Shown: positions 46,913 to 58,241, counted from the first letter of the stretch. The stretch is 64,000 nt of DNA from Oscillatoria sp. FACHB-1407 (GCF_014697545.1 NZ_JACJSA010000028.1:1-64000); one strand, 5' to 3'. Notes: generated from the sequence alone by a model not told the origin. A program made the numbers and translations.

Positions 46913-47323
46913 TTAAGCTTTGGTGCGAGCGTAGTCGTCCTGGAAGCGGACGATATCATCTTCTCCGAGGTACTCACCGTTCTGAACTTCAATGAGAACC
47001 AGGTTAATGACACCAGGGTTTTCGAGACGGTGGGTTGTGCAGGGAGGTACGTAAGTGGACTGGTTGCTGAACAGCAGCGTTTCTTGATCGCCACACACAA
47101 CTTTGGCAGTACCAGAAACAACGATCCAGTGCTCACTGCGGTGGTGATGCATTTGCAGGCTAAGGCGATGACCTGGCTTAACCTCAATCCGTTTGATTTT
47201 GTATCCCCGTCCCTCTTCTAAAACCGTAAACGATCCCCAGGGTCGCAGTTCAGTTGCGGCGACTCCTTTGATACCTGGCAGACTAGACACAGTAGGCTGG
47301 GCGAGTTCTTGAGTCTGAGCCAT
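46913..47323 (-). CDS. Cupin protein (C-terminal domain type of mannose-6-phosphate isomerase type II)
   Basis: A 136-residue single cupin. Seen: RPWGSFTVLEEGRGYKIKRIEVKPGHRLSLQMHHHRSEHWIVVSGTAKV, carrying the metal-binding His cluster and the PG turn, and STYVPPCTTHRLENPG with the last His. This domain is the isomerase part of bifunctional GDP-mannose pyrophosphorylase/isomerase enzymes; here it stands alone, so mannose-6-phosphate isomerase activity is possible, not shown. ATG 47323 has AAAGGAGA eight bases upstream. It has its own terminator. Confidence 0.88.
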   Translation of the reverse strand: MAQTQELAQPTVSSLPGIKGVAATELRPWGSFTVLEEGRGYKIKRIEVKPGHRLSLQMHHHRSEHWIVVSGTAKVVCGDQETLLFSNQSTYVPPCTTHRLENPGVINLVLIEVQNGEYLGEDDIVRFQDDYARTKA

Positions 47324-47604
47324 GACACTATCTCCTTTGATGGTTGGCTAGAGATTGGAAGGATGATTTAGGTTAAGTCAGTTTAGCTAAAGCGGGATGA
47401 GTAGATAAACTCCTAAAAGGGTTGGATTCTCTTTGGGAAACCGAAAGTAAACATAACAGAAATGTTCTGGGTTCCGGTATATACCTGCTCCAAAACGGGG
47501 TGATTTATATGGATTCTTCACCGGAGTCTTGAGAGCTTCAAGAGAGCTTCATTTTCAGCCTTTTGACCTAGTAGAAATACTCATCAGAGCAGTTCTGAGG
47601 GGAA

Positions 47605-49470
47605 TTAGAAGTTGGGCTGAATGAAAATCCCGATGCCATTGTGGACGCGGGCGACGGTTCGGGGAGAGCGATTAATCAACGTGCCTCCCAGATAGAGACT
47701 GGTGGAACTGCCCCCATCCAGATTGAGAGCATCGATCGCCCCCATGCGTGAGACAATTTCAGCCGTCTCTGAAAGAGTGGGACCACTACCGTTAACGCGA
47801 TTTTGGATCGCCAGTAGCATTAGTTTACCCTCTGGCATTTTGGCGATGACACTGCGAACGGCGGCTTGTTGGATGAAAGCGTCAGTGAACTGTTCTGCTT
47901 GAGGATTTAGCACAATTTGGCGATCGCGAATTAAGAGAGGGCCAGCCCCGACGATTTGTGGATATTGGTTAAAAGCAGCGGGGCTGAGGACAGTGGAGAG
48001 TTGCAGAGTCGTGCCCACTGGTAGAGCCGCCAGGGCTGTGTTGAAGGAGCGCACAACCAATAGGTAGCCATTGGTGGGAATGGGAACCGTGGTTTGTCCT
48101 TGAGTCGTGCTGGTTTGTTGGCGAACGACCTGATTATTTTGAACCGTGAGAATCGTTTCGTTATCAATAATGTTGGTGTAGCTTGTACCCCAATCGGTTG
48201 TATAGCGGGCAATTCCGGCTCTAACGTAGCCCGTGTTAAAAAGGCTGATGGGGTATTGTTGTCCGGTTGAGGTCGATAGAGTCTCTCGGAAGTCGAGTCG
48301 GTCGATTGCTACTGTTCCTGTGTCACTCCAGGCGATCGCCCCTCGGTTAAGAATTGGGCCTGAAATCCAGCGGTTATCTCGGCGCAATGCCCCCAGAGGC
48401 AACTGATTATTGCGGTTAAAGAAGCCCCCGTTAATCGCCGCTGCGACTTGAGACTGTTGGGCAATTCTGATCAGAGGAGCCGTGCCAACGGCACCAGCAG
48501 GGTTTGTCCAGACAGGTTTTATAGCCAACCCTTGTTGTTGGGGATCAATGAGTAGAGAGATAACTGGAAATTGGGCAGTTCTAATGGTGACGATTTGTTC
48601 TCTCCACCGCACGCCATTTGCCCAGAGGATGTCGCGTTCTCTCACAGCATCTCGAATGTCGATAATGAGCCGATTTGGGTTGGGCAAAGTCCATACTTGC
48701 GGGCGCAATCCAGCTGGAATGCCGATGCGAACCAGCGTCTGGTTGCCACTTGCTTGAATGTTTAAGCTAGTTAAACGATTACCTGCGGTAGGAATGAAGC
48801 TTTGTAGCAGCGCAGGACTGGCTTGAGCATCCAGGGTAATGACCAATTCCGAGGCTTCTTGCGTCACTTGCCAGGGCGTGGGCTGATCCAGATCGACAAC
48901 GATGCGATCGCCCCAGCTTTGTCGTCCCTGGCGAATCCCAACTACTTGGGTGGGAGGAGTTGCAATTTGTAGCGTCCCTCCGTTGGCTCGTACCTGCCAG
49001 TTAGCTTGTCGTGCAAGCTCTGTGATGTCTAGATAGCGATATTGGGCGGTGAGCCAGGTGGGTAAAACGAGGGGGAGCGATGCCGGGTCAGAGAACCACT
49101 GCACTGGCTGACGGGTTGCATTGGACGTGTTGAGGAGATCGACTCCCAGGGTTTGTAGCAGGGATATATCGCTAATGCCAATCGTTTGCTGTCGCTGGCT
49201 CCAGTTGCCGGGAAGCGATCGCCCGTTGAGGACAATCTGGTTGCCCTGCTGGGTGAGGGGTAAGGGTAAGGCACCTTGTGCCAGTGTGGGAACCCAGGAC
49301 TGCTGATGAAAAATAGCTTGAGAGGCGAGGGGGTTGGCATTACTTCTGGCAGAGATGACTAGATAGCCAGCGATCGCCAGACAAAGGGGTGCCAGCAGTG
49401 GTCTGAAGGGCTTCCCAAAACGGAGTTTGCGGAGGGAAGGATGCTGTTGTGAGGGATTTTTTTTAACCAA
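47605..49470 (-). CDS. Exported AMIN-domain and phosphodiester glycosidase (NAGPA) family protein
   Basis: A 621-residue envelope protein. Seen: an N-terminal basic signal segment (about 20-45, LLAPLCLAIAGYLVISARS), an AMIN-like peptidoglycan-binding region (about 175-275, IVVDLDQPTPWQVTQ...VRIGIPAGLRPQVWTLPNPNRLIIDI), then a NAGPA domain (about 290-620) with AAINGGFFNRN, NRGAIAWS and LNLDGGSSTSLYLGG. NAGPA domains hydrolyse GlcNAc-phosphodiester links in animals; bacterial members probably act on envelope glycans. Start is TTG 49470 with no good ribosome site, so a different start is possible. Function in this organism is inferred. Confidence 0.85.
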   Translation of the reverse strand: MVKKNPSQQHPSLRKLRFGKPFRPLLAPLCLAIAGYLVISARSNANPLASQAIFHQQSWVPTLAQGALPLPLTQQGNQIVLNGRSLPGNWSQRQQTIGISDISLLQTLGVDLLNTSNATRQPVQWFSDPASLPLVLPTWLTAQYRYLDITELARQANWQVRANGGTLQIATPPTQVVGIRQGRQSWGDRIVVDLDQPTPWQVTQEASELVITLDAQASPALLQSFIPTAGNRLTSLNIQASGNQTLVRIGIPAGLRPQVWTLPNPNRLIIDIRDAVRERDILWANGVRWREQIVTIRTAQFPVISLLIDPQQQGLAIKPVWTNPAGAVGTAPLIRIAQQSQVAAAINGGFFNRNNQLPLGALRRDNRWISGPILNRGAIAWSDTGTVAIDRLDFRETLSTSTGQQYPISLFNTGYVRAGIARYTTDWGTSYTNIIDNETILTVQNNQVVRQQTSTTQGQTTVPIPTNGYLLVVRSFNTALAALPVGTTLQLSTVLSPAAFNQYPQIVGAGPLLIRDRQIVLNPQAEQFTDAFIQQAAVRSVIAKMPEGKLMLLAIQNRVNGSGPTLSETAEIVSRMGAIDALNLDGGSSTSLYLGGTLINRSPRTVARVHNGIGIFIQPNF

Positions 49471-50194
49471 CGGTCTTGTGAGGAGTTTGGTAGTGTCTCT
49501 AACCCATCTCTTTCAAGTTATGGAAGTAGTTTGATGGGATTTGTATACAGAATCTCTCAAGTCTAAAAAGGTTGCCAATTGGGGTTCACAAATTGTTAAG
49601 ACGGGCGATCGCAGTTTCGCTACATTAAACATTGACTCACAGCACTAAACTTAAGCCGTTATGAAATAAATTTCATAACTTGTGTGAGAGAAACTGATAG
49701 ATCTAAACCCCAAAATTTAGTTTCATAATAGGTATGGTGAGGCTAAATACCGATCGGTCTAAGACACAAATTTTAGAAGTCTCTAGATGGTTATTTTGCC
49801 CCCGACCCCACGAGTTGTTTGATTTCTATTTCCATGAAGAGTTACTGGTATGAGGAACTGCTTGTACCAGGGATTGCAAAGATGTTCCACTTTTATTAAG
49901 ATTTGAACTCTAAATCTTAACGGTGGCGATGTAAGCGTTGTGAAACAGCTTCATGCTGCTTTAGGTGCGTCATCTAACAAATACCTCCCTCCAGGTCATC
50001 ATTACAGGCTTTTGTGCCATTGCAAGCAATGGTGCTGAAGTGTTGTCGGTTGAGTCACTTACACTCCTCTTTTGTCAAACTGTGATGTATTTGTCTCTTT
50101 ACCAACAGTTCCCCCTTCTACTGTGATTAATGACAGTGGTTGTTCGGCAATATGAAATTTTTGGGTTGTCCTCCGGCATTACAAGCGCAATTAG
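49471..50194. other. Long intergenic region upstream of gltB
   Basis: About 720 A/T-rich bases between two divergent genes, with no supported gene, tRNA or array. I looked for an NtcA box (GTA-N8-TAC), expected for a nitrogen gene, and found none that fits. Small dyads exist (ACCGATCGGT near 49750; CTGGTA..TACCAG at 49845-49870) without clear meaning. Confidence 0.45.
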
Positions 50195-53100
50195 GTGAAA
50201 CAAATTGATATGGGTGATACAAACGTGACTCAGTCTAGACTGATGGATCAGGGAGCAGTGGGATTCGCAGGACAGCCTTGGTTGGTAGAAGAGCGGGATG
50301 CCTGTGGTGTCGGCTTCATCGCTGACCAGCAAGGTCGCACTAGTCATATGCTGGTTGCGAAAGCACTCTCGGCTTTGACATGTTTGGAGCATCGAGGAGC
50401 CTGTAGTGCCGATCAGGATTCTGGAGATGGAGCCGGATTGATGACTGCCCTGCCCTGGGAATTGTTGGGCGAATGGTTGGCTGCTCAAGGCATTGAACGA
50501 CCTGCTCAGGCAGGGGTCGGAATGGTATTTTTGCCGCAATCCGAATCAGCGGCGGCGATCGCCCGTCAGCTCTTTAATCAGGCGATCGAAGCGGCTGGAT
50601 TAACTGTGTTGGGTTGGCGTGTGGTTCCCGTGAAGCCAGAAACATTGGGGATTCAGGCGCGGGAAAATTTGCCCCAAATTGAACAAGTTTTGGTGAAATC
50701 CGATGTGGTTAGCGGCGATGAACTGGAACGTCTGCTGTTTTTAGTGCGCAAACAGACGGAAAAGGCAGTAGCGATCGCCGCAGAAAATGCTTCTCCAGAC
50801 GAGGCGGAGCGACTCCGCGAATTTTATGTATGCTCCTTCTCTAGCCGCACGATTGTGTATAAGGGCATGGTGCGATCGGCAGTGCTGGGTGAATTTTATC
50901 TGGACTTGCAAAATCCGGCTTATCAAAGTGCTTTTGCGATTTATCACCGTCGTTTTAGTACCAACACGATGCCTCGCTGGTCGCTAGCCCAACCCATGCG
51001 GTTGTTGGGGCACAACGGCGAAATCAATACTTTGCTGGGTAATATCAACTGGATGATGGCACGGGAAGCGGATCTGGCTCATTCTTGCTGGGGCGATCGT
51101 CTGGCGGAACTGAAACCCATCGTCAATCCAGAACGGAGCGATTCTGCTAACCTGGATAACTCCTTTGAGTTATTGGTTCGCTCTGGTCGGACTCCATTGG
51201 AGTCAATCATGATCATGGTGCCAGAGGCTTATAAAAATCAGCCTGATCTGGCAGATTATCCGGAAGTCACTGATTTCTATGAATATTACAGCGGCATTCA
51301 GGAACCCTGGGATGGCCCTGCGTTGCTAGTTTTCAGTGATGGGAAAAAAGTCGGAGCGGCACTTGACCGAAACGGGTTGCGCCCTGCTCGCTACAGCATC
51401 ACTCAAGATGGGTTTGTTGTGGTGTCATCGGAGGCAGGGGTAGTTGACCTGCCCGAAGCGGAGATTGTGGAAAAAGGTCGTTTAGGACCGGGACAAACAA
51501 TTGCCGTTGACCTGGAGAGCCATGAAGTTCTGAAGAACTGGCAGATCAAACAGCGGGTTGCCAGTGCGCATCCCTATGGTGAATGGCTGCAACGAAATCG
51601 CGTTGATCTGGAACCCCAGCCCTTTCTGGAATCAAACCAGATGGATGCAGGGGCACTGCTGCGACATCAAATTGCCTTTGGTTACACCACCGAAGATGTC
51701 GAGATGATCATCCAGGAGATGGCAGCCCAAGGGGGTGAACCCACCTTCTGTATGGGGGACGATATTCCACTGGCAGTCTTGTCTGATAAACCACGCTTGC
51801 TCTACGACTACTTCAAGCAACGCTTCGCTCAGGTGACCAATCCACCGATTGACCCCCTGCGGGAAAAATTGGTGATGTCATTGACTATGCAATTGGGTGA
51901 ACGGGGCAATTTGCTGGAAACAGCACCCGAATCGGCTCGGTTGCTCAAGCTAGATTCTCCTGTGTTGAGCGAACCTGATTTGAATTGGATTCGCCAATCT
52001 GGGTTTGAAACGGCTACGCTCTCAACCTTGTTTGAGATTGCGGATGGTCCAGAGGGATTGCGACGTGCGGTGACGGCTCTGTGTCAGCAAGCAATGGCAG
52101 CCGTACGAACAGGCAAAAAGGTTCTTGTGTTGAGCGATCGCCTCAATCAAGCGGGTGAACCCACTGCCCTCAACGCAGGCTACAGTTACATTCCCCCATT
52201 GTTGGCGGTGGGCGCGGTGCATCATCACCTGATCCGTCAGGGACTCCGGATGAAAGCGTCTTTGGTGGTAGATACGGCACAATGCTGGAGCACGCATCAT
52301 GTTGCCTGTTTGATTGGTTATGGAGCTAGTGCGGTTTGCCCTTATCTGGCTTGGGAAACGGTGCGTCAATGGTGGTCTGATCCCAAGACTCAAAGCTTTA
52401 TGGAGCGGGGCAAGATTACCGCTACAACTCTCAGTGGAGCCCAGCGAAACTATCGCAAAGCGTTGGAATATGGATTGCTGAAGATTCTCTCGAAGATGGG
52501 CATCTCGTTGTTGTCGAGCTATCACGGGGCTCAAATCTTTGAGGCGATCGGGATTGGAGCAGACTTGTTGCATCTGGGCTTTACGGGGACTGCCTCGCGT
52601 TTGGGAGGACTCACCGTCACCGACCTGGCTCAAGAGGTGCTGACCTTCCACGGTCGAGCTTTTCCTGAGCTGACCAGTAAAAAACTTGAGAACTTTGGCT
52701 TCTTTAACTACAAGCCAGGGGGCGAATATCACATGAACAGCCCCGAAATGGCAAAGGCTCTGCACAAGGCGGTGGCGAGCAAGAGCTATGACCACTACGA
52801 AGTCTATATGAATCAGCTAGAGCACCGTCCAGTGACGGCTCTGCGAGATTTGCTGGACTTTCAGGGCGATCGCCCCGCTGTCCCAATTGAAGAAGTTGAA
52901 CCCGTCGAGGAGATTGTCAAACGGTTCTGCACCGGAGCCATGTCGTTGGGCTCTCTCTCTCGTGAGGCACACGAAACGCTGGCGATCGCAATGAATCGAC
53001 TGGGCGGTAAATCAAACTGCGGTGAGGGGGGTGAAGATCCGGTTCGCTACAAGGTGTTAGACGATGTGGATGCAACGGGTAGCTCGTCACTCTTCCCTCA

Positions 53101-54868
53101 TCTAAAGGGATTACGAAACGGAGATACTGCTAGTTCAGCGATCAAACAGGTCGCATCGGGTCGCTTTGGTGTGACTCCTGAATACCTGCTGAGTGCTCGG
53201 CAATTGGAAATCAAAATTGCTCAGGGAGCCAAGCCCGGTGAAGGGGGACAACTCCCAGGTAAAAAGGTCAGCCCCTACATTGCGATGTTGCGTCGCTCTA
53301 AACCTGGAGTGTCGTTGATTTCGCCGCCCCCGCATCATGACATCTACTCGATTGAAGACCTGTCGCAGCTGATCTTTGACCTGCATCAGATTAATCCTGT
53401 AGCGCAGGTATCGGTCAAGTTGGTCGCCGAGGTGGGGATTGGCACGATCGCCGCTGGGGTCGCCAAAGCCAATGCCGATATTATTCAAATTTCGGGTCAT
53501 GACGGGGGTACGGGTGCGTCTCCTCTCAGCTCGATTAAACATGCCGGAGTGCCCTGGGAGTTGGGGTTGACGGAGGTGCATCGCGTGCTGATAGAGAACC
53601 GCTTGCGCGATCGCGTTTTGTTGCGGGCTGATGGCGGACTCAAAACAGGATGGGATGTTGTAATGGCAGCTTTGATGGGGGCTGAGGAATATGGCTTTGG
53701 TTCTGTGTCGATGATTGCGGAAGGCTGCATCATGGCGCGGATCTGCCATACCAACAACTGTCCCGTTGGAGTCGCAACGCAGCAGGAGAAATTACGTCAA
53801 CGCTTTACCGGAACTCCAGAGCATGTCGTCAACTTCTTCTACTTTGTGGCAGAAGAGGTGCGATCGCTACTGGCGCGTCTGGGTTATCGCTCACTCCACG
53901 AGATTATCGGTCGGGCTGATCTGTTAAAAGTGCGCGATGTCAAGTTGACCAAAACGCAGTCGCTTAACCTGGACTGTCTGACTAAACTACCCGATACTCG
54001 TGAAGATCGCAGTTGGCTGAACCATGAAACGGTTCACTCCAACGGTCCTGTTTTAGATGACCAATTGCTCAGTGATCCTGAGATTCAAGCGGCAATTCAA
54101 CAACAGGGAACCGTGACTCATGCAGTGACCGTTGTGAACACCGATCGCACGGTGGGAGCAAGATTGGCTGGGGCGATCGCCAAGCAGTACGGCGATACTG
54201 GCTTTGAGGGACAAATCACGCTCAACTTCCAGGGCAGTGTGGGGCAGAGCTTTGGTGCCTTTAACCTGCCAGGGATGACCCTGAATTTAGAAGGGGAAGC
54301 GAACGATTACGTTGGCAAAGGGATGCACGGGGGTGAGATTGTCATCAAACCGTTGGCAACAGCTACTTACAACCCTGCTGAAAACGTCATTATCGGCAAC
54401 ACCTGTCTGTACGGAGCAACAGGAGGCTTCCTGTTTGCCAATGGTCACGCTGGAGAACGCTTTGCGGTTCGCAACTCAAAAGCTCAGGCGGTAATTGAGG
54501 GAACGGGTGATCACTGCTGCGAATACATGACGGGTGGCGTGATTGTGGTTTTAGGTCGAGCAGGACGTAACGTTGGCGCAGGGATGACGGGTGGCTTAGC
54601 GTACTTCTTGGATGAAGATGGCAGTTTCCCGGCTAAAGTCAACCCGGAAATTGTCAAGATTCAACGGGTCAGCACCCCTGCTGGAGAAGAGCAACTGAAA
54701 TCACTGATTGAGGCTCATTTAGAGCGTACAGGCAGCCTACGAGCACGGCAAATTCTAGAGAATTGGTCAACCTATCTGCCTCAGTTTTGGCAGGTGGTGC
54801 CGCCATCGGAGGCAAATAGCCCTGAAACTAGTGATGCCGAAGAAAAAGTCTTGACTCCTGCTCAGTAA
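50195..54868 (+). CDS. gltB: Glutamate synthase large chain, ferredoxin-dependent type
   Basis: Makes two glutamates from glutamine and 2-oxoglutarate, with ferredoxin as likely electron donor (also called glsF). The 1557-residue length fits Fd-GOGAT. Seen: an N-terminal class II glutaminase whose nucleophile Cys37 (ERDACGVGF) becomes the N-terminus after propeptide removal, a central domain, the FMN/synthase domain ([40 protein letters not shown]), the 3Fe-4S cysteines C1178, C1184 and C1189 in [12 protein letters not shown], and the C-terminal GXGXG beta-helix. No gltD lies nearby, which supports ferredoxin over NADPH. GTG start at 50195. Confidence 0.96.
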   Translation: MKQIDMGDTNVTQSRLMDQGAVGFAGQPWLVEERDACGVGFIADQQGRTSHMLVAKALSALTCLEHRGACSADQDSGDGAGLMTALPWELLGEWLAAQGIERPAQAGVGMVFLPQSESAAAIARQLFNQAIEAAGLTVLGWRVVPVKPETLGIQARENLPQIEQVLVKSDVVSGDELERLLFLVRKQTEKAVAIAAENASPDEAERLREFYVCSFSSRTIVYKGMVRSAVLGEFYLDLQNPAYQSAFAIYHRRFSTNTMPRWSLAQPMRLLGHNGEINTLLGNINWMMAREADLAHSCWGDRLAELKPIVNPERSDSANLDNSFELLVRSGRTPLESIMIMVPEAYKNQPDLADYPEVTDFYEYYSGIQEPWDGPALLVFSDGKKVGAALDRNGLRPARYSITQDGFVVVSSEAGVVDLPEAEIVEKGRLGPGQTIAVDLESHEVLKNWQIKQRVASAHPYGEWLQRNRVDLEPQPFLESNQMDAGALLRHQIAFGYTTEDVEMIIQEMAAQGGEPTFCMGDDIPLAVLSDKPRLLYDYFKQRFAQVTNPPIDPLREKLVMSLTMQLGERGNLLETAPESARLLKLDSPVLSEPDLNWIRQSGFETATLSTLFEIADGPEGLRRAVTALCQQAMAAVRTGKKVLVLSDRLNQAGEPTALNAGYSYIPPLLAVGAVHHHLIRQGLRMKASLVVDTAQCWSTHHVACLIGYGASAVCPYLAWETVRQWWSDPKTQSFMERGKITATTLSGAQRNYRKALEYGLLKILSKMGISLLSSYHGAQIFEAIGIGADLLHLGFTGTASRLGGLTVTDLAQEVLTFHGRAFPELTSKKLENFGFFNYKPGGEYHMNSPEMAKALHKAVASKSYDHYEVYMNQLEHRPVTALRDLLDFQGDRPAVPIEEVEPVEEIVKRFCTGAMSLGSLSREAHETLAIAMNRLGGKSNCGEGGEDPVRYKVLDDVDATGSSSLFPHLKGLRNGDTASSAIKQVASGRFGVTPEYLLSARQLEIKIAQGAKPGEGGQLPGKKVSPYIAMLRRSKPGVSLISPPPHHDIYSIEDLSQLIFDLHQINPVAQVSVKLVAEVGIGTIAAGVAKANADIIQISGHDGGTGASPLSSIKHAGVPWELGLTEVHRVLIENRLRDRVLLRADGGLKTGWDVVMAALMGAEEYGFGSVSMIAEGCIMARICHTNNCPVGVATQQEKLRQRFTGTPEHVVNFFYFVAEEVRSLLARLGYRSLHEIIGRADLLKVRDVKLTKTQSLNLDCLTKLPDTREDRSWLNHETVHSNGPVLDDQLLSDPEIQAAIQQQGTVTHAVTVVNTDRTVGARLAGAIAKQYGDTGFEGQITLNFQGSVGQSFGAFNLPGMTLNLEGEANDYVGKGMHGGEIVIKPLATATYNPAENVIIGNTCLYGATGGFLFANGHAGERFAVRNSKAQAVIEGTGDHCCEYMTGGVIVVLGRAGRNVGAGMTGGLAYFLDEDGSFPAKVNPEIVKIQRVSTPAGEEQLKSLIEAHLERTGSLRARQILENWSTYLPQFWQVVPPSEANSPETSDAEEKVLTPAQ

Positions 54869-54894
54869 GCAAGTTGGGTTTAAGGCATGATTCA

Positions 54895-54931
54895 ACAAAT
54901 CCCCAGAATTCAAATTCTGGGGATTTGTTTT
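54895..54931 (+). terminator. Rho-independent terminator of gltB
   Basis: A 12-bp stem, AATCCCCAGAAT (54898-54909) with ATTCTGGGGATT (54914-54925), extended by weak outer pairs, with TTTT around 54927-54931. It lies 30 bases after the stop. Confidence 0.9.
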
Positions 54932-54996
54932 GATGGAGCTTTTAATAAAACAGCTTTGCTTTTAGCAGTAAGGATGTGATCAGCAGTTTATAAAAA

Positions 54997-55563
54997 CTAC
55001 TTGTCTTTGTTCTTCTCATCTTTTTTTAGCTCCTTTTCGATGAAAGAACTGGCTCTGTTCAAAACCTTGCCCAATTTATGCAGTTGCGTTTTATGCCCGC
55101 GTTCAGCATTGTTGGCAAAATTGTCGGTTTGTTCGCCCAATTGATTCAGCACTTCAACCAAATCTTCACCCTTTGTTTTGTTGCCAGTGAGCCACTTCTT
55201 CAGTTGCTTGAGGCTGTTACCAATTTCCTTCAACTCAGGCTCTTTGGACTTGTGCAAAATGTCGTACCACTCATCAATGAAGCCTGTTGCTTGATCAATA
55301 GCGATCGCCGTCAGGTCATTTCCATCAAAAGTTTCCAACAGCGCATTTAGTTCTTCGCCTTCATCAATGTCGTTGTGAGTCTCAGCATGGCCTTCTGCCT
55401 TGGCAGGTTTGCTCTTGGGCTGTTCCTCTTCGTGATGGTTTTCAGCTTTAGCAGATTTGTTCTTGTCTTCTTTGTGAGCAGGCTTACTATTTTTGTTAGT
55501 TGTCTCGTGTTGCTTTTCCTTATCCTCAACACTTTGCTTGCTCTTGGTTTCAGATTTAGCCAT
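54997..55563 (-). CDS. Highly charged hypothetical protein
   Basis: I recognise no family. The ATG used gives 188 residues starting MAKSETKSKQ; the frame extends upstream without support. The first 85 residues are almost only Lys, Glu, Asn, His, Ser and Ala (disordered). The rest (about 90-185) is helical: ELNALLETFDGNDLTAIAIDQATGFIDEWYDILHK, followed by LKEIGNSLKQLKKWL and LHKLGKVLNRASSFIEKELKKD. No signal or membrane segment. The composition suggests a nucleoid, scaffold or stress protein, but nothing specific. It stands between gltB and the acetyltransferase gene. Confidence 0.65.
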   Translation of the reverse strand: MAKSETKSKQSVEDKEKQHETTNKNSKPAHKEDKNKSAKAENHHEEEQPKSKPAKAEGHAETHNDIDEGEELNALLETFDGNDLTAIAIDQATGFIDEWYDILHKSKEPELKEIGNSLKQLKKWLTGNKTKGEDLVEVLNQLGEQTDNFANNAERGHKTQLHKLGKVLNRASSFIEKELKKDEKNKDK

Positions 55564-55691
55564 GGTTCCAATTCCGTTATTGATGACAGGTATGGAACTC
55601 AGCGTACAAACGACACACAATTCAATCCCTCATTCTCAGGCATTAACCTGGAAATCAATCAATTGAAAGAGGGCAAGAATAGCAAGCGAAT

Positions 55692-56864
55692 TTAGAAGAA
55701 ATCAGAGAGCCAGGGGGAGTGACTTTGGAACACATGGTCTGCTGTTGAAAGCGCAATTTCTGTTCCTTCTATTTGCCCCATTAATTTTAATTCGCGGGCT
55801 GTAAATAACCCACTGTAGAGTGAAGATAGTGAACGGATGTGGAGCTTTAAATCACCGTTTCCACCCTGTACAACTTCACTTTTACCATTTGCTACCGTCA
55901 AAACAAATCTGCCTGTATTTTCTGCAAATAAATCGTCTTGAATGTCTAAATGTAATTCAGCTTGCACATTGGCAGAATAACCTCTTTTTTCTAATGCTTT
56001 GCTAACGTCAATAATGCGCAGCATCCAGCGTTCTGCATTGACTAGACGAGCTGATTGTTCTGGTAGTAAGAGGGATAGAGGATCGGTCAGTGAACTGCGC
56101 CAACGGATGTTATCAATTTGAGAGCGATGGTCTGCCAAAAATGACCAGAAGCGTTGAATGGCTGCTGAAGTCAGCAATACCCAATCCTTAATGACCAGTC
56201 GGTTATCGTTATTAACCCTGACCTGATGAAAGATGATGTACCCTTCCAGGTGATTCAGATCTCCAAAGCCATAAGCACAGGCGATCGCCTCCTTGGGTTG
56301 CATATCAGTCAATTCTTGCCAAAGGAACGAGTGGCGTTCAACATGACCGCTATAGATCTGTGCCTTCTGGCGATATAACGGAGCTAACAGGTCAACAGTT
56401 GGGGTAATCGGGTGGATAGGCAACGAGCGATCGCTGGCTTGAATCGTTTGAGGTTCAATCTCCCAGACACAGAGTAACCCTCCCTGTTCATAGCCCGCTT
56501 TGCGGTAGAGTCGTTGTGTTGCGGGATAGAGCACGGACAACGGAATTCCTTGTTCCCGCAGTTCTCCCAAGGTCTTTTGCATCAGGGTGATTGCTGCTCC
56601 TGAACCACGAAACTCTGGGGCAACCCCAACCGCAGCAATGCCCGCCATCGGGACACATTGCCCGCCATACCACTGCCCCATCTGCAAAACGGCTAAGCCG
56701 CCTACAAGCTGATCTCCTTGACGAAGCACTCGAAAGTTTTGAGAACCAACCCGCTTCATATAAACAGACTCACCGGGGCTGTTGAAGCATTGGCTCAAGA
56801 GACGGGACAAATTCTCCTCTTCATGAGAGGAGTCAAGCGTTCCATAGGTGAATGAAGGATTCAT
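55692..56864 (-). CDS. GNAT-family acetyltransferase, Eis-like
   Basis: A 390-residue protein with the Eis three-part layout: N-terminal GNAT (about 1-145), second GNAT-like region (about 150-290) and a C-terminal SCP2-like domain (about 290-385). Seen: GGQCVPMAGIAAVGVAPEFRGSGAAITLMQKTL, which holds the acetyl-CoA binding V-x-x-R-G-x-G-A pattern, and YPATQRLYRKAGYE with the Eis Tyr. Eis proteins acetylate amines, including some aminoglycosides in mycobacteria; cyanobacterial substrates are unknown. ATG 56864 (MNPSFTYG) preferred over 56885. The upstream TATTATAG-like sequence may hold its promoter. Confidence 0.88.
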   Translation of the reverse strand: MNPSFTYGTLDSSHEEENLSRLLSQCFNSPGESVYMKRVGSQNFRVLRQGDQLVGGLAVLQMGQWYGGQCVPMAGIAAVGVAPEFRGSGAAITLMQKTLGELREQGIPLSVLYPATQRLYRKAGYEQGGLLCVWEIEPQTIQASDRSLPIHPITPTVDLLAPLYRQKAQIYSGHVERHSFLWQELTDMQPKEAIACAYGFGDLNHLEGYIIFHQVRVNNDNRLVIKDWVLLTSAAIQRFWSFLADHRSQIDNIRWRSSLTDPLSLLLPEQSARLVNAERWMLRIIDVSKALEKRGYSANVQAELHLDIQDDLFAENTGRFVLTVANGKSEVVQGGNGDLKLHIRSLSSLYSGLFTARELKLMGQIEGTEIALSTADHVFQSHSPWLSDFF

Positions 56865-56957
56865 AGCGATCGCGACCGATTGCACTACAAAAGGTATTAT
56901 AGTTTGTAGTATAACCTGTAGTATTGCAGAGGCGATCGCCTATTTTCAATTCGCGTT

Positions 56958-57941
56958 CTACACGCGCGCTGCCACCATTTTTTGCACTGCTTCGACGATT
57001 TGAGCAGGTTGCACAATGGTCAAATTCTCCAACATGCCATTGTAAGGGGTGGGAATATCTTGTGAAGCCAGTCGCAGCACAGGAGCATCTAATTCATCAA
57101 AGAGGCGATCGTTGATGGAAGCTGTCAACTCGGCTCCAATACCCCCCGACTTCATACATTCCTCTACAATGATGACCTTGTGAGTTTTACGGATAGAGGC
57201 TCCAATGGTTTCAAAATCAAGGGGCTTTAAAGAAATCAAGTCGATGATTTCTGGGTCATACCCTTCCTTTTCCAGGGTTTTAACCGCTTGTAAACAGTGG
57301 TGCCGCATCCGGGAATAGGTCAAGATGGTCACATCTGAACCCGTGCGAACCACTTCTGCTTTGTCGAGTGGCAATAAATATTCTTCTTCGGGTAAATCTT
57401 CTTTTAGGTTGTAGAGCAAAACGTGCTCAAAAAAGAGAATAGGGTTGTCATCCCGGATGGCAGATTTGAGCAAGCCTTTGGCATTGTAGGGGGTAGAACA
57501 CGCCACTAGCTTTAACCCAGGCACTCCCTGAAAGTAAGCTTCAAGTCGTTGGGAGTGTTCTGCACCGAGTTGTCGCCCGACTCCACCCGGACCTCGAATC
57601 ACGATGGGAATTTTGAAGTTGCCACCAGAGGTATAGCGCAACATCCCAGCGTTGTTCGCGATCTGGTTAAACGCCAACAACAGAAAGCCCATGTTCATCC
57701 CTTCCACAATCGGGCGCAGACCCGTCATTGCGGCTCCAACAGCCATCCCTGTAAAGCTGTTTTCAGCAATAGGAGTGTCAAGTAGTCGGAGGTCTCCGTA
57801 CTTCTTATATAAATCTTTTGTTGCTTTGTAAGAGCCGCCGTAGTGCCCTACATCTTCGCCCAAAACAAAGACGGAAGGATCTCGCGCCATCTCTTCGTCG
57901 ATCGCCTCACGCAGTGCGTTGTAGAGGAGGGTTTCTGCCAT
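56958..57941 (-). CDS. pdhB: Pyruvate dehydrogenase E1 component, beta subunit
   Basis: Partner of PdhA in thiamine-diphosphate-dependent decarboxylation of pyruvate. The 327-residue length is the cyanobacterial/plastid form. Seen: [42 protein letters not shown], the [32 protein letters not shown] core that binds cofactor, [29 protein letters not shown], and the C-terminal [15 protein letters not shown] region. ATG 57941. pdhA is not adjacent, which is normal in cyanobacteria. Confidence 0.97.
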   Translation of the reverse strand: MAETLLYNALREAIDEEMARDPSVFVLGEDVGHYGGSYKATKDLYKKYGDLRLLDTPIAENSFTGMAVGAAMTGLRPIVEGMNMGFLLLAFNQIANNAGMLRYTSGGNFKIPIVIRGPGGVGRQLGAEHSQRLEAYFQGVPGLKLVACSTPYNAKGLLKSAIRDDNPILFFEHVLLYNLKEDLPEEEYLLPLDKAEVVRTGSDVTILTYSRMRHHCLQAVKTLEKEGYDPEIIDLISLKPLDFETIGASIRKTHKVIIVEECMKSGGIGAELTASINDRLFDELDAPVLRLASQDIPTPYNGMLENLTIVQPAQIVEAVQKMVAARV

Positions 57942-58183
57942 TGGGTTAACTTCTGCTTAATAGTTCCAACCTAGAATTTTACCGTTTTATGAATAGGGAT
58001 GGTGAGATCAATAACGATAAACATGAAGGATAAAGGTTAAATATGGAGGATAAGAGATAAAAAGGGTGATCGGCGGTTACGAGGTAAGGGTCAACAAGAA
58101 AAGTGGCGACTGACCGTTGGTTTTGTCATCTCACGCACCGTTTACCAATCGTCTTTGATGCTTCCCCTCCACTCCTCGTATTA
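57942..58183. repeat. Intergenic region between argG and pdhB with short GGATAA-type repeats
   Basis: No gene is supported. From about 58021 to 58062 there are several GGATAA/GATAAAG-like units (ATGAAGGATAAAGG, GGAGGATAAGAGATAAAAAGG), similar in unit to the array after argG and in opposite orientation to the one at 58184-58240. Confidence 0.55.
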
Positions 58184-58240
58184 CCCTTTATCCTTTATCC
58201 CTCATCCTTTCCTTTATCCTTTATCCCTCATCCTTTCCTT
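58184..58240. repeat. Heptamer repeat array next to the argG stop codon
   Basis: Units CCTTTAT and CCCTCAT repeat in a mostly 7-base phase: two blocks of CCTTTAT-CCTTTAT-CCCTCAT separated by CCTTTC. The array ends two bases before the argG stop at 58242-58244, so it lies in the 3' end of the transcript. Confidence 0.85.
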
Positions 58241-58241
58241 G

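Noticed and set aside
49471-50194. NtcA binding site upstream of gltB
   Set aside because: No GTA-N8-TAC was found; the nearest dyads have the wrong spacing.
50099-50539. 146-residue minus-strand frame over the gltB start
   Set aside because: Antisense to the conserved glutaminase domain of gltB; unusual composition and no homology recognised.
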